Shown here in pieces: positions 17,917 through 27,720 of a DNA stretch of 64,000 nucleotides. Within the stretch, counting starts at the first letter, position 1. Each line of letters starts with the position of its first letter. The position numbers and the translations under genes are program-made. A model generated the notes under the pieces. That model worked only from the letters and a program-made list of their open reading frames with translations, did no database searches and was not told where the DNA came from. The stretch lies in assembly GCA_963736445.1 (NCBI GenBank), contig CAVTOY010000009.1, positions 248,001 through 312,000 on the forward strand. The letters run 5' to 3'. This DNA comes from Thiosocius sp963736445 (GTDB lineage Bacteria; Pseudomonadota; Gammaproteobacteria; Chromatiales; Chromatiaceae).

Positions 17917-18957
17917 TTAGGATAGATCCTCCAAAGCGCCGTCGGTCAGAACAATCTTTCTTTTCTTGCGAAGCGGCACCACGGAAGGATCGAAGTTCTG
18001 CTGGATATCCTGATATTGCTCTTGCAGAAACCCCGCTGCCGCCTGTTGCTCCTGTTCGGTTACCGCGGCAAGTTCGGCGAAGTCGCCGGCAATACGCTCG
18101 CAGTCGCTGAAGAAGTGTCGGAATCGAACAGTGTCGAGTGCGCCCTTGTCGGAGAAAACGAATTCGATATAAGGTTCAAGACCCCGCGTTGTGCGCTGTA
18201 TGTAGACGTGTTTCGTTGCTTCTTCGTCAACGCGCTCGAGCAGGCAGGCATAGCGTGCTCGTACGTATTCATAATATCGATGCCGCAGTTCCTCCAAGTG
18301 CGGCTCCATGCCGCCGGCATCCACCTGGAAATCCCAAACCGTTCCGCCTTGCTCCCGCTTACCGTGGTTTTTTCCCTCCACGTACCGATGCGGGATAAGC
18401 GTCTCGATCTGCGCCGAGCCTGTCTCGTCGAGCGTATCTGACAGGTGTCTGGCCAGAGAGACGAGCGTGGCATAGTGAAATTCGCCATCGATATTCAGCC
18501 GCGCCCAGCACGGGTGGAGATCGCCTTGATAAGACCGGATATCGTACCCTGGGTCTTCTTCTTTTCTGGCCTGCTGCTGGAATTCATGGTCATCCCGGGC
18601 ATAATCACCCAGCGTCTCAAAATCGAGCAGCGTAACGCCGTTAGCAAGCCACTCGTTCAGAAAGAAGTCGTTTTCGCCGATGCCCTGAAAAGGTAGGAGC
18701 GTGCTGTTCAGCAACAGATACTGTTCATCGTCGAACCCCTTTAGGACCTCGTTCAAACCCTCTTCGGTATCGACCTCAATACCAAAAAGGGAGCTCAGCA
18801 GCGCCTGGCGGACGAGAAAATCCTGCTCCTTAGGGACACTCAATCGATACCGCTCCTGTTCCGTCTCAGGCCAGGCGTAATATGCCGGTATGGCGCGAAT
18901 GATTGCCCGGCGCAGGATGGCTTCGCGATCACTTGAGGGCAAAGCGGGAAACTTCAT
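17917..18957 (-). CDS. hypothetical protein, 346 aa
   Basis: No family is recognised. The protein is acidic and largely helical, without a signal peptide or membrane helix. Features include LRRAIIRAIPAYYAWPETEQERYR at the start, HPCWARLNIDGEFHYATLVSLARHL in the middle and a basic segment PLRKKRKIVLTDGALEDLS at the end. It converges on the nucleotidyltransferase gene with no gap between the two stops. In this island it may belong with the SNF2 module or with the nnrS gene; neither can be decided. Confidence 0.55.
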   Translation of the reverse strand: MKFPALPSSDREAILRRAIIRAIPAYYAWPETEQERYRLSVPKEQDFLVRQALLSSLFGIEVDTEEGLNEVLKGFDDEQYLLLNSTLLPFQGIGENDFFLNEWLANGVTLLDFETLGDYARDDHEFQQQARKEEDPGYDIRSYQGDLHPCWARLNIDGEFHYATLVSLARHLSDTLDETGSAQIETLIPHRYVEGKNHGKREQGGTVWDFQVDAGGMEPHLEELRHRYYEYVRARYACLLERVDEEATKHVYIQRTTRGLEPYIEFVFSDKGALDTVRFRHFFSDCERIAGDFAELAAVTEQEQQAAAGFLQEQYQDIQQNFDPSVVPLRKKRKIVLTDGALEDLS

Positions 18958-19051
18958 GATTCAGGGACACACCGCTCAAGCTGATTTGCCGCGTCGGCAG
19001 AAAAGTCAGCTTCCCGGCAAATGACGTAACAGTGGCATGCACCCTACCCCT

Positions 19052-20248
19052 CTATCCGGGTTTTCCGTCGACCCGAGGCCGTAGCAACCTCGGCCCATAG
19101 CGCGCCGCAAACAGACCGAAGGCAAGCATCCACAGGCCACCCGAGAGATCCACCCAAAGATTGTGCGCACCTGGCAGCCATGCCGGCCCGAACACGCGCA
19201 GCAGGGCCGCTACATTCAGCAAGACAAACCCTAGGGCCATGGGTTTACCAACGTTGATCGGCCGGCCCGTGTGACCCCGGGTGACGCGCGCCATCATGCC
19301 GAGCGTGAAAACGCCGATAGCCCCAATACCCAGTGCATGCAAAGCCGCCGTAGGTGGGAATTCACCGATCTGGGCCAAGGCCTGAAGCAACGCCCCAAGA
19401 ATCAGCCAGGCGTACCCGGCGTGCAGTACCCAGAGCACTGGCAAGCGCCATACCCTCCGTTCAGTCCAGCCAGCGAAACGCACTGCCTGTACGACCGCAA
19501 ATGCCAGCCATAACGTGGCCGCCACAGCCCCCGGACCAGACGATGCTGCCTCGACGACGATCAGTGCAAGCAGAATCGCGAACGACGCCCGTTCCACCCA
19601 TTGGCGCGTACGCGGCTGAAATCCAGGCAGCACACTGCGGGTGAAGAATGGCAACACCCTTCCGCCGACCAACACAAGCAGCAACACCACCAGGTCGAGC
19701 ATGACGCGCCGCGCATCTCCGACATCGCCAAGCAGGCCTTGCAGTTGCAGATGCGACATCAAATTGGTGAGCGCCATGACGAGAATCAGCGCTACAAACA
19801 CCCGGTTGACCCGGTTCTGGCCCAGCCAAAGTGGCTTGACCAGGCTGACCGCAAGCAACGGCAGAAACACCAGATCGACGCCCGTGATCAATAGCGGCGA
19901 CATACCTGGTAGCCACGATGCTAAGCGTCCTGCCAACCATACCGCAACCAAAAGGCCGAGTTTTCTGCCTTTCCAGGTGGCAATACCGGTCCAGTTGGGC
20001 ACTGCGGTTAGCAGGAAACCAGCGATCACTGCCACCGCGTAACCGAAAAACATCTCGTGGGCATGCCAGGCCACTGGGTCGTAATAGTCATTCAGAGCCA
20101 GTGCCCCGTGCCAAGTCATCAACCAAACAAGCAGCAACATGACCGCGGCAATCGCTGCGAACAGAAAGAAGGGGCGAAAGCCGAGTGCCAAAAGCACCCG
20201 CGAGACTCCGATGGGCGAATGTGTGTTTTGCTGAATTAGAATGTGCAT
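19052..20248 (-). CDS. nnrS: NnrS family heme-copper membrane protein
   Basis: About 398 aa, with some twelve hydrophobic segments. The N-terminal GFRPFFLFAAI, the AWHAHEMFFGYAVAVIAGFLLTA block and the TRSVLPGF and HALGIGAIGVFTLGMMARVTRGHTGR blocks are the NnrS hallmarks, with conserved histidines for heme and copper. NnrS helps cells cope with NO during denitrification. The frame opens at 20290, but an Fnr/Dnr box lies at 20284-20297, so that start is unlikely. ATG 20248 is used here; GTG 20197 with GGAG upstream would give the ~50-nt leader seen for other box-controlled genes in this window. Confidence 0.85.
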   Translation of the reverse strand: MHILIQQNTHSPIGVSRVLLALGFRPFFLFAAIAAVMLLLVWLMTWHGALALNDYYDPVAWHAHEMFFGYAVAVIAGFLLTAVPNWTGIATWKGRKLGLLVAVWLAGRLASWLPGMSPLLITGVDLVFLPLLAVSLVKPLWLGQNRVNRVFVALILVMALTNLMSHLQLQGLLGDVGDARRVMLDLVVLLLVLVGGRVLPFFTRSVLPGFQPRTRQWVERASFAILLALIVVEAASSGPGAVAATLWLAFAVVQAVRFAGWTERRVWRLPVLWVLHAGYAWLILGALLQALAQIGEFPPTAALHALGIGAIGVFTLGMMARVTRGHTGRPINVGKPMALGFVLLNVAALLRVFGPAWLPGAHNLWVDLSGGLWMLAFGLFAARYGPRLLRPRVDGKPG

Positions 20249-20283
20249 GCGCTCGAGCATGCGACCACTAGGCCGTTGACACT

Positions 20284-20297
20284 TTGACAATGGTCAA
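20284..20297. promoter_or_regulatory. Fnr/Dnr box upstream of nnrS
   Basis: TTGAC-AATG-GTCAA is a perfect inverted repeat of the Fnr/Dnr/Nnr consensus. Activation from -41.5 would start transcription close to 20249 on the minus strand. Confidence 0.7.
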
Positions 20298-20891
20298 GCG
20301 GGACCGGCCCGCGGGGCGCAACTGCCACCGCACCACCGATACCGACCGGACGTGAGCGATCCTATGAGTTGAACCATTGTCCGCTGCAAACCCTGTCTCG
20401 CCGACCTGCTGATCAGCTGCTCCCAGGGCCTTAGTAATCTGTTTTCCAGCGACAAAGCCGGGGCACAGAACAACACCGAAGCGCGCACGGCGCTATAGCA
20501 CATGTCGGGGCCAACTTGGTAAGCGCGATTTACCTACCGTGATCAACGCAGGCTGGCAGGCATTGCGTTTACTGAACGGTCACGCGAAGAGTTTGTACCG
20601 ACAAGCACGGCAACCGATTCTCTGAAGGATCGAGATAGCGATGCCGGCTGAGAATACGGCCCGGCGGCTACCGACGGGCCTTGATTAAAATCAAGTCTCA
20701 TCACCGCTCACCGGACTATCGTGCGCCAGAGGAGCATGGGGCACCGCAGACACTATCAGTAGATTGGTGTCGGCGGACATCCTGGGCGCAACCCAACAGA
20801 CCGGTCACGCACCGCCGCACCTGGTTGGAGTCGATGAACCGAATCGAACCCTATGCCCTGCCAGGCGTCACAACCTTTTCACGGAGCTGCC
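20298..20891. other. divergent promoter region, 594 bp
   Basis: Between the nnrS box and the next plus-strand gene I see only a second Fnr/Dnr box at 20681. Short frames in the region do not resemble genes. Confidence 0.4.
20681..20694. promoter_or_regulatory. Fnr/Dnr box upstream of a small membrane protein gene
   Basis: TTGAT-TAAA-ATCAA is a perfect inverted repeat of the Fnr/Dnr type. It is 198 bp before the start at 20892, so the leader would be long (about 160 nt). Confidence 0.6.
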
Positions 20892-21131
20892 ATGCATCGA
20901 CCCATCGGTCAGAAGATCGCCAATGTCATCGCCATGCTGTGCTATACCCTCGGTGCAGCCAGCGCACTCGGTGCCGTGTTTTACCGTGCCGAGGTCCCGC
21001 ACGATCCCGTCCGCGCGTCGCTTATGGCCTCGGTCGTCTTCTTCATCGGCTGCGGCGTCGTCCTGCACGTGATCGGCAGGGCCCGGCTCGCAGGCATCCT
21101 GTCCGGCGATGGCGAGATCGAGCGGAAGTGA
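20892..21131 (+). CDS. small two-helix membrane protein, 79 aa
   Basis: From ATG 20892, with GGAG seven bases upstream: MHRPIGQKIANVIAMLCYTLG, helix one (LCYTLGAASALGAVFY), then helix two (ASLMASVVFFIGCGVVLHVIG) and a basic tail. It lies between nnrS and norD, convergent with the nor operon, and has an Fnr/Dnr box upstream. It therefore probably belongs to the denitrification set, but its role is unknown. Confidence 0.6.
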   Translation: MHRPIGQKIANVIAMLCYTLGAASALGAVFYRAEVPHDPVRASLMASVVFFIGCGVVLHVIGRARLAGILSGDGEIERK

Positions 21132-21203
21132 TTGGGCCGCTGCCCGCATCTTGATCGTTCCAGTACCGTCGGACCGGATACGAACTCGGCCAGCGCGCGT
21201 GGT

Positions 21204-23039
21204 TCAGGCGGTCAACTGCGCGTAGAGCATAGGCAGGCGCTTGGGTAGCTCGGCGGGATTCTTGATTACGACGTAGCCCTTGTTGCCGAACAGGTGCGGC
21301 AGGTAGTCGTTGCCCTTGCGGTCGATCGTTACGCAGAATGGCTGCAAGCCCAGCCGGCGCGCCTCCAGCACGGCCTGGCGGGTATCCTCGATACCGTAAC
21401 GACCTTCGTACTGGTCGAGATCATTCGGCTTGCCATCGGTGAGCAGCAACAGCAGCCGCCGGCTAGCCGGTTGTGCGCTAAGCATGTTGCTGCCATGACG
21501 CAGCGCCGCACCCATGCGCGTGTAATAGCCCGGTTTGATCGCCGCGATGCGACCGCGCACGAGGCCGCCGTAGCGTTCGTCGAACGACTTTAGCTTGTGC
21601 ACACGTACCGGGTCACGTCGGCGTGACGAGAATCCATGCATGGCGAAACGGTCGCCGGTCGCATCCAGGGCCTCGGCAAACAGCCACAGGCTGTCGCGAA
21701 TCACGTCGATCACGCGATGATGGTCGTCGACCCAGGTATCGGTGGACAGCGACAGGTCGGCCATCAACTGACAGGCGAGATCGCGTGCCCCGCTACGCAG
21801 GTCACGGTACAAGGCCTCGCCCGCCACCGCGGCGCCGGCGGCGCGTTCGGCAGCAAAGCGCAGGTAGGCGTCGATATCGACCTCCTGCCCGTCGACCTGG
21901 CCGCGATGCCACACCCGCGCCGGTGCCAGCGACTGGAACTGGTTCCGCAGGCGCCGCGCGGTGCGCGCGAGACGGGCCGGCAGCGGGATCGGCGGCGCGT
22001 CGGCGCTGAGCATCGGCACGACGCGGCAAAGGTCGGGCAGCAGCAGGCGTTTCTTCCAGTCCCACTCCGGCAGGCGGATACCTTCGCCGATCACCAGGTC
22101 GTCCTCGGCCTCGGCCGGCAGGTCCAGATCAAACTTCAGGGTCGCCGCGGCGCGCTTAGCGTCGCGACTCACGGCGAGGCGGTCCAGATCGCGGGCGATC
22201 GCTTCGGCGCGGTCGAGGTCGTCCTCGTCCTCGGCACCACGATCGACATTGACGAACTCGCCCCACGTGAAGATGTTCTCCATGCGCACCGTGACCAGGC
22301 CACGGTCACTGTCGGGCTTCTTGACCCGTTCCGCCTGGCGTCGCAGGCGCTCCAGTTCGCGCTGCTGCCCGTCGGCATCGCGTTCTGCGGTCTCCGGTTC
22401 GGGCGCGGCCGCGCCCGAGCCTTGTAGCGGCGGTCGCGGGTGCAGCCACAACGGCACCGGTGCCGGCAGTCGGCGTGCCGCCGGTAGACTGGTCGACGCT
22501 GCCTGGCACCTGCAAGGCAGCGCGGATCGCCTGTTCGGCGGCGGCCTCGTCTTTGCGCAACGCGGCCGGCGCCGGTCGAATGGCCAGGTGGGCTGCGACC
22601 AGCCGACGGTAGCGCGCCGTCAGCCCGGGCCAGCGTTGCAGCGTGGCTTTTGTGCGTCGCTGGTTGAGCACGAACCAGTCAGCGTGTGGCGGCACTGGCG
22701 GCACCGCGAGTGCTGCCAGCCACAGGTACAGGTCACGGTTGAGTTGTGCATCCGGCAGGCAGTCGATGCGCGCCGGCAGGCGCAGAAAGTCGTCGTCGCG
22801 CCAGGCCAGCGCGGTCTTTTCCTGGCTGCCCGCAACACGCTGCAGCCACGATCGCCGGGCGCGATTCTCGATCTGCTCGGCATTGCTGATCTGCAGCCCG
22901 CCGTCACCGCCGAGCGCGCGGAAGAACACCGCGACCGTCTTTTCGACCTCGGCCAGGTTCACCGCGGCCTGCGGAAAGTTGTTGTCCGCCAAGCGCGTGA
23001 TCAGGCGGTGCCACAGCGCGCCGACGTGCTCTTCCATGT
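21204..23039 (-). pseudogene. norD: NorD, nitric oxide reductase activation protein (one frameshift)
   Basis: Two frames together give about 611 aa, the size of NorD. The N-terminal half starts MEEHVGALWHRLITRLADNNFP at 23039. The C-terminal half (ending 21204) carries a von Willebrand A domain with RLLLLLTDGKPNDLDQYEGRYG, preceded by the NorD-type YYTRMGAALRH segment. The frame changes near 22440-22480, in the Pro/Ala-rich linker. NorD works with the AAA+ ATPase NorQ to insert metal into NorB. Its start overlaps the stop of the 4Fe-4S gene by four bases. The indel may be a sequencing error. Confidence 0.75.
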
Positions 23040-24028
23040 CAGCCGCCCCCCGCCAATGTCGAATCCGACATGGCCAGCGGACACCGTTGGTCATCGGCGC
23101 GGACCTGTCGTGGCCGCCCGCTGACCGTCGGCAGGGCATCAGCACCGTCGACCCAACGCAGCAGACTGTGCGCCGGATCGCCACCCTGCACCGTGGTGCA
23201 GGCCGAGATGCATTGTGCACACTCGGTACAGGTGAACATCTTGCGCTTGATGGTGCGGGGCTTGAGGCGCATCGGGCAGACGTTGTCGCAGGCATTGTTG
23301 CAGGCGTGACAGCTGCCTGCCCGGGCACGGTCGAAGCCAACCACCATGGCCCGGTCATTGCCCATCCAGCTCAGACTCTGAAACAGGCCGACGGCACAGC
23401 CGAAGCGGCAGAACAGGTGACGCGCGAGCAGGAACTCGATGCTGAAGGCCGCGGTCGCCACACCGATGAACAGGCCTTGGCGCAGGGTCAGCTGACCGCT
23501 CACCAGGTTGCCGTAGACCTCCGCCGGCGGCAGCAAGTAGGTCAACAGCGCGACCGCCCAGAGCGCGGCGAAAAAGAACACCGCGAGCAGCGTGGGCAGC
23601 CAGTACCAGCGGTTGGGACGCTGCAGCGAGCCATCGGCCTGGCGCTGCGGCAGCGGTCTGCGTTCCCAGATGCTGGGACGGCCACTGGCGCGGCGCATCA
23701 GGCCGTTGATGGTCTCGACCACCGAGAAGTGAGGGCACAGCCAACCGCAATACAGCCGGCCGAAACGCCATGCGATCCACAACAGCAGTGCGGCGGTGCC
23801 GAACAGCGGAACGAAGCCGCGCCAGAACAGGTTGAATACCGCCCCAGCGGCACTGCCCTCGCCCGTGATCAGCGCATCGATGCCAAGAGTCCAGTCCATG
23901 CCGAGCAGCACGGCGTGCCCTCGCGTCAGGTCGAAACGCAACAGGTCCAGCGGCGGCGCGAGCACGAACAGGCCGAAGAAGCCGATCTGAAATACGCGTC
24001 GCCGGCGCTGCAGGGTGTCCGCGGTCAT
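23039..24028 (-). CDS. 4Fe-4S polyferredoxin membrane protein (NosR/NapH-like)
   Basis: 329 aa with about five membrane helices and two iron-sulfur motifs: CHACNNACDNVCPM and CTECAQCISAC. The membrane part carries CGWLCPHFSVVE and CRFGCAVG, the paired cysteine motifs of the NapH/NosR/CcoG group. Such proteins pass electrons across the membrane to periplasmic reductases or maturation steps. It lies within the nor operon between the small membrane gene and norD, with overlaps at both ends (24025-24028 and 23037-23041). A role in NO reductase assembly or electron supply is inferred. Confidence 0.75.
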   Translation of the reverse strand: MTADTLQRRRRVFQIGFFGLFVLAPPLDLLRFDLTRGHAVLLGMDWTLGIDALITGEGSAAGAVFNLFWRGFVPLFGTAALLLWIAWRFGRLYCGWLCPHFSVVETINGLMRRASGRPSIWERRPLPQRQADGSLQRPNRWYWLPTLLAVFFFAALWAVALLTYLLPPAEVYGNLVSGQLTLRQGLFIGVATAAFSIEFLLARHLFCRFGCAVGLFQSLSWMGNDRAMVVGFDRARAGSCHACNNACDNVCPMRLKPRTIKRKMFTCTECAQCISACTTVQGGDPAHSLLRWVDGADALPTVSGRPRQVRADDQRCPLAMSDSTLAGGG

Positions 24029-24441
24029 GGTGCTGCCGCCGTGCTACAGCCCGCCGGCAACGGTCGTCCGACCAGCGGGTAACGCCAGCACTGCCCGGCC
24101 ATGGCCTTGGCCAGGCCGAGCGCGCCAAGCACCACCAGCAGCGAGTGCGCAAAGGTGAAATAGGTGATCACGACCACCCAGACATTGGGCCCGTCGTAGC
24201 CACCGAAAAACAGGATCAGGCCGTTGGCGACCACCAGCAGCACGCCGGCCCACAGGCTGGCCGCGACGGTCTGCGACAGGTGCGCAGCGGCCAGCGGTGG
24301 CGCCTGGTCCCTGTTGCGCCACCACAGGAACAGTAGCAGCACAAAGCCGAGCCCGGGCAGGATCAGCAGATTGGCCAGGTACAGGCTCTCCGCTGCGACC
24401 GCAGTCGCATAACCCTCACCGAACTCATCCGAGGCTGGCAT
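24025..24441 (-). CDS. four-helix membrane protein of the nor operon
   Basis: 138 aa with four hydrophobic segments (LYLANLLILPGLGFVLLLFLWW, VAASLWAGVLLVVANGLILFF, VWVVVITYFTFAHSLLVVLGALGLA and a weaker one). It overlaps norQ by 17 bp and the 4Fe-4S gene by 4 bp, so it is translated with them. I know it only as an unnamed gene between norQ and norD; it may help the polyferredoxin or NorB assembly. Confidence 0.6.
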   Translation of the reverse strand: MPASDEFGEGYATAVAAESLYLANLLILPGLGFVLLLFLWWRNRDQAPPLAAAHLSQTVAASLWAGVLLVVANGLILFFGGYDGPNVWVVVITYFTFAHSLLVVLGALGLAKAMAGQCWRYPLVGRPLPAGCSTAAAP

Positions 24442-25237
24442 CGATCACTTCCGACAATGCGGCCAGGGTCTCCGGGTCGTCGCTGAGCGGTTCGACCAGC
24501 GCGGCGCGGCAGGCATCACGCAGGTCAAAGCCATCCTTGATCAGGGTCGCGGCGTACACCAGTAAGCGGGTCGATGCGGCCTCTTCCAGGTCGTGGTCCT
24601 TGAGCGCGCGCAACGCATTGGCGAGACTGATCAGGCGCTCACCGAGCTCACGGTCGATACCGGTCTCGCCCTGCAGTACCTCGAGCTCGAGCTGCGGCGA
24701 GGGAAAGTCGAAACTCATCGCCAGGAAACGTTGCCGGGTCGACGGTTTCATCCCCTTGAGCAGGTTCTGGTAGCCGGGGTTGTACGACACCACCAGCATG
24801 AAACCGGGCGGTGCCTGCAGCGTCTCGCCGGTACGTTCGAGCGGCAGGATGCGGCGGTCGTCGGTCAGCGGGTGCAGGACGACGGTCGTATCCTTGCGCG
24901 CCTCGACGATCTCGTCGAGATAGCAGATCGCCCCTTCGCGCACGGCGCGGGTCAGCGGGCCGTCACTCCAGAACGTGCCGCCGTCACCGATCAGATGGCG
25001 CCCGACCAGATCGGCCGCGGTCAGGTCGTCGTGACAGGCAACCGTGTACAGCGGCCGCCCGAGCTTCGCCGCCATGTACTGCACGAAGCGCGTCTTGCCA
25101 CAGCCGGTCGGCCCCTTGATCAGTACCGGCAGGCGGTTGCGCCAGGCGTTCTCGAACAGGGCGATCTCGTTGCCCTGCGGCCGATAGAAGGGCAGGTCCA
25201 GGTCGACGGCAGTAGGTTTTTCGTAGGGCATATGCAT
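24425..25237 (-). CDS. norQ: NorQ, CbbQ/NirQ/NorQ-family AAA+ ATPase
   Basis: 270 aa MoxR-like ATPase. Walker A is KGPTGCGKTRF near residue 40 and Walker B is AICYLDEIVEARKD; FMLVVSYNPGYQN and STRQRFLAMSFDFP complete the pattern. NorQ pairs with NorD as a chaperone needed for active NO reductase. The start at 25237 has CGAGG eight bases upstream. The gene is intact, unlike its partner norD and several neighbours. Confidence 0.9.
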   Translation of the reverse strand: MHMPYEKPTAVDLDLPFYRPQGNEIALFENAWRNRLPVLIKGPTGCGKTRFVQYMAAKLGRPLYTVACHDDLTAADLVGRHLIGDGGTFWSDGPLTRAVREGAICYLDEIVEARKDTTVVLHPLTDDRRILPLERTGETLQAPPGFMLVVSYNPGYQNLLKGMKPSTRQRFLAMSFDFPSPQLELEVLQGETGIDRELGERLISLANALRALKDHDLEEAASTRLLVYAATLIKDGFDLRDACRAALVEPLSDDPETLAALSEVIDASLG

Positions 25238-25255
25238 CAGCTTAGCCTCGATAAC

Positions 25256-25529
25256 TCAAATGAATGCGGTCGCGATCAACGAGCCCGGCAATACCAGCCA
25301 GATAATCACCACCCAGCGCCAGGGTCCGCGCACCTCGCGCAGCCCCATGAACCAGTCGCCGACCAGCCCGCCCTTGAGCAGCGCCAGCGACAACACGAAC
25401 AGCGACAACCACAGGCCACTCAACCCCAGCGTGCCAACCGCCCAGGTGACCAGCGTGAGCAGTACCAGGGCCAGGAAGACCCAGGTGCAGGGCCGGATCA
25501 GCCGGCGCGACGAGGTCCGGAGCGTTCAT
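25256..25529 (-). pseudogene. norF: NorF-like membrane subunit, frameshifted
   Basis: Reading the frame that ends at 25256 gives IRPCTWVFLALVLLTLVTWAV and SGLWLSLFVLSLALLKGGLV plus a third helix WVVIIWLVLPGSLIATAFI. This is the three-helix plan of NorF / cytochrome oxidase subunit IV-like proteins. That frame has no start codon. The ATG at 25529, which overlaps the norE stop, is in another frame, so one base is probably missing near 25518. About 90 aa if joined. Confidence 0.6.
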
Positions 25530-26164
25530 CGCATCACGTACACGAGTGGAAACAGGATCAGCCATACCAGGTCGACCATGTGCCAGTAGCTGGCACCGCT
25601 CTCGACACCGACATGGTCCTCGCGGCTGTACCCGCCACGCCGCGCCTTCAGTGCCACGGCCGCCAGGATCACCATGCCCAGGATCACGTGCAGAAAGTGA
25701 AAGAAACGTCAGCGACAGGTAGAACATGTAGAAGGTGTTGCTGCTCAGCGTCACGCCGGCACCCAGATGGTGTGCATACTCGAGCGGACTTGACGACGTA
25801 AGAAAATGCCGCCCATGCCCAGCGCCGCCAATAACCAGCGTGCACAGATATCGTTGGCACCCTCGCGTGCAGCGACCACGCCGCGCATAACGAAATAGCT
25901 CGACGTGAGCAACGCCAGCGTATTGACCAGGGCCGCATCGCGGTCGAGCGTGGCCTGGTACTGGTTGAACAATTCGACATGGCTCATGCGAGTAAAGGCA
26001 TACGAGGCAAAGAAGATCGCGAACACCAGCAGCTCGGCAAGAATGAAGATCCACAGCGCAAGGTCACCCGGCGGATAATCGGCACGTACCGGGGCCTCGC
26101 CGGCCTCGGTGATCGCGAGCATCACCCGATCGGTACCATTTGCATCCATCGACGACATACCCAT
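25526..26164 (-). pseudogene. norE: NorE, cytochrome c oxidase subunit III-like protein (at least two frameshifts)
   Basis: The N-terminal part (GDLALWIFILAELLVFAIFFASYAFT and LALLTSSYFVMRGVVAA) is typical of subunit III/NorE. The frame then changes near 25790-25805 to HLGAGVTLSSNTFYMFYLSLTF. It changes again near 25706, where one extra C interrupts the F-F-H-F segment, to HVILGMVILAAVALKARRGG and a final VWLILFPLVYVMR. Joined, about 212 aa with five or six helices. It lies 77 bp after norB and overlaps norF. NorE is not part of the catalytic complex but is needed for full NO reduction in some species. Confidence 0.7.
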
Positions 26165-26241
26165 CACTCACCGAAAAAAAACGCCAGCCTTGCAGACGAT
26201 CGCGCGGCTGGCATCATCTGGGAGCGGAGAGGACCGCCCGT

Positions 26242-27709
26242 TCAGAGATCCGGTGACGCGCGCACACCTGCGTGTGCGCGCGCCCGCTCACTCGCATCAC
26301 GCCGCAGGACGACTCCGCGGGCGCTGATCAGTTTAGCCTCCGGCTCACGGTTTCCGACGAAGTGACTCACGATGTAGACGATCAGACCGATCAGGAACAC
26401 CACGCCCGCCACCTCGCGCATCCAGTAGAACAGCTCGATCTTGTCCTGAACGACCATGAAGGGCAGCGGATCGCTGCTGTAGCGCTGCAGGTAGGTCTGC
26501 AGGATGCCGGCGCCGGTCAGGAATAGCGTGATGAACACCATCGACACGGTCATCAGCCAGAACGACCACATCTCCAGCACCTGCGAGCGGTTGCTCGCCG
26601 CTGCCTCACGTCCGCGCAGCATCGGCATCGCGTACGAGATCATGGTTAGTACGATCAGCACATAGGCACCATAGAATGCCATATGGCCGTGCGCCGCCGT
26701 AATCTGCGAACCGTGCGTATAGTAATTGACCGGTGACAAGCGTATGGAGGAAACCCCAGACGCCGGCACCCAGGAAGGCCATTACTGCAGTACCCAAGGC
26801 CCACAGCACGGCAGCCTTGTTCGGGTGGTTACGCCGCCGGCGGTTGACCATGTTGAATGCGAACACCGTCATCATGAAGAATGGGATCGGCTCCAGTGCA
26901 GAGAAGATCGAACCCCACCATTGCCAGTACTCGGGTGCACCGATCCAGTAGAAGTGATGCCCGGTACCGATGATGCCGGTGATCAGGGTCATCGCGATGA
27001 TCACGTACAACCACTTCTCGATCACCTCGCGGTCGACACCCGTGACTTTGATCAGTACGAAGGCCAGGATCGAGCCCAGGATCAGCTCCCAGACGCCTTC
27101 CACCCATAGATGCACCACCCACCACCAATAGTACTTGTCCTTGACCAGGTTGTCCGGGTTATAGAACGAGAACAGGAAGAACACCGCCAGACCTACCAGA
27201 CCGATCAATAGCACCAGGCTGACCACGGTCTTGCGTCCCTTGAGAATCGTCACACCGATGTTGTACAGGAATGCCAACGCCACGATCACGATACCGATCT
27301 TGGTAATGGTCGGTTGTTCGAGGAACTCGCGCCCCATGGTCGGCAGCAGCTCGTTTCTGGTCAACTCGGCCAGTGTTGCGTACGGCACCAGCAGATATCC
27401 AAGGACCGTCAAGGCACCCGCGATCAGAAAGATCCAGAACATGATCAGTGCCAACATCGGGCTATGCAGCTCGCGTTCGGCCTCTTCTGGCACGAGGTAG
27501 TACGAGGCACCCATGAATCCGAACAGCAGCCAGACGATCAACAGGTTGGTGTGCACCATACGGGCGACGTTGAACGGTATCTCGGGAAACAGAAAATCGC
27601 CGACTACGTACTGCAGCCCAATGATCAGGCCAAACAAGATCTGGCCGACAAACAGCCCGATCGCGGCAATAAAATACGGTTTTGCAACCGCCTGTGATTT
27701 GTATTGCAT
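26242..27709 (-). pseudogene. norB: NorB, nitric oxide reductase large subunit (one frameshift)
   Basis: Catalytic subunit of cytochrome-c-dependent NO reductase, reducing two NO to N2O at a heme b3-FeB centre in the inner membrane. Seen: RMVHTNLLIVWLLFGFMGASYY, the WWVVHLWVEGVWELI segment with conserved Glu and His, TGHHFYWIG, and AAHGHMAFYGAYV near the C-terminus. The frame changes at about 26738, where an extra T splits FLHTL from SPVNYYTHGSQITAAHGH. Joined length is about 489 aa, near the usual 450-475. Eleven bp separate it from norC. An Fnr/Dnr box precedes norC and should drive both. Confidence 0.85.
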
Positions 27710-27720
27710 GATTGTGCTCC

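Noticed and set aside
22643..24082. 479-aa plus-strand frame
   Set aside because: Antisense to norD and the 4Fe-4S gene; long only because high-GC genes leave open frames opposite.
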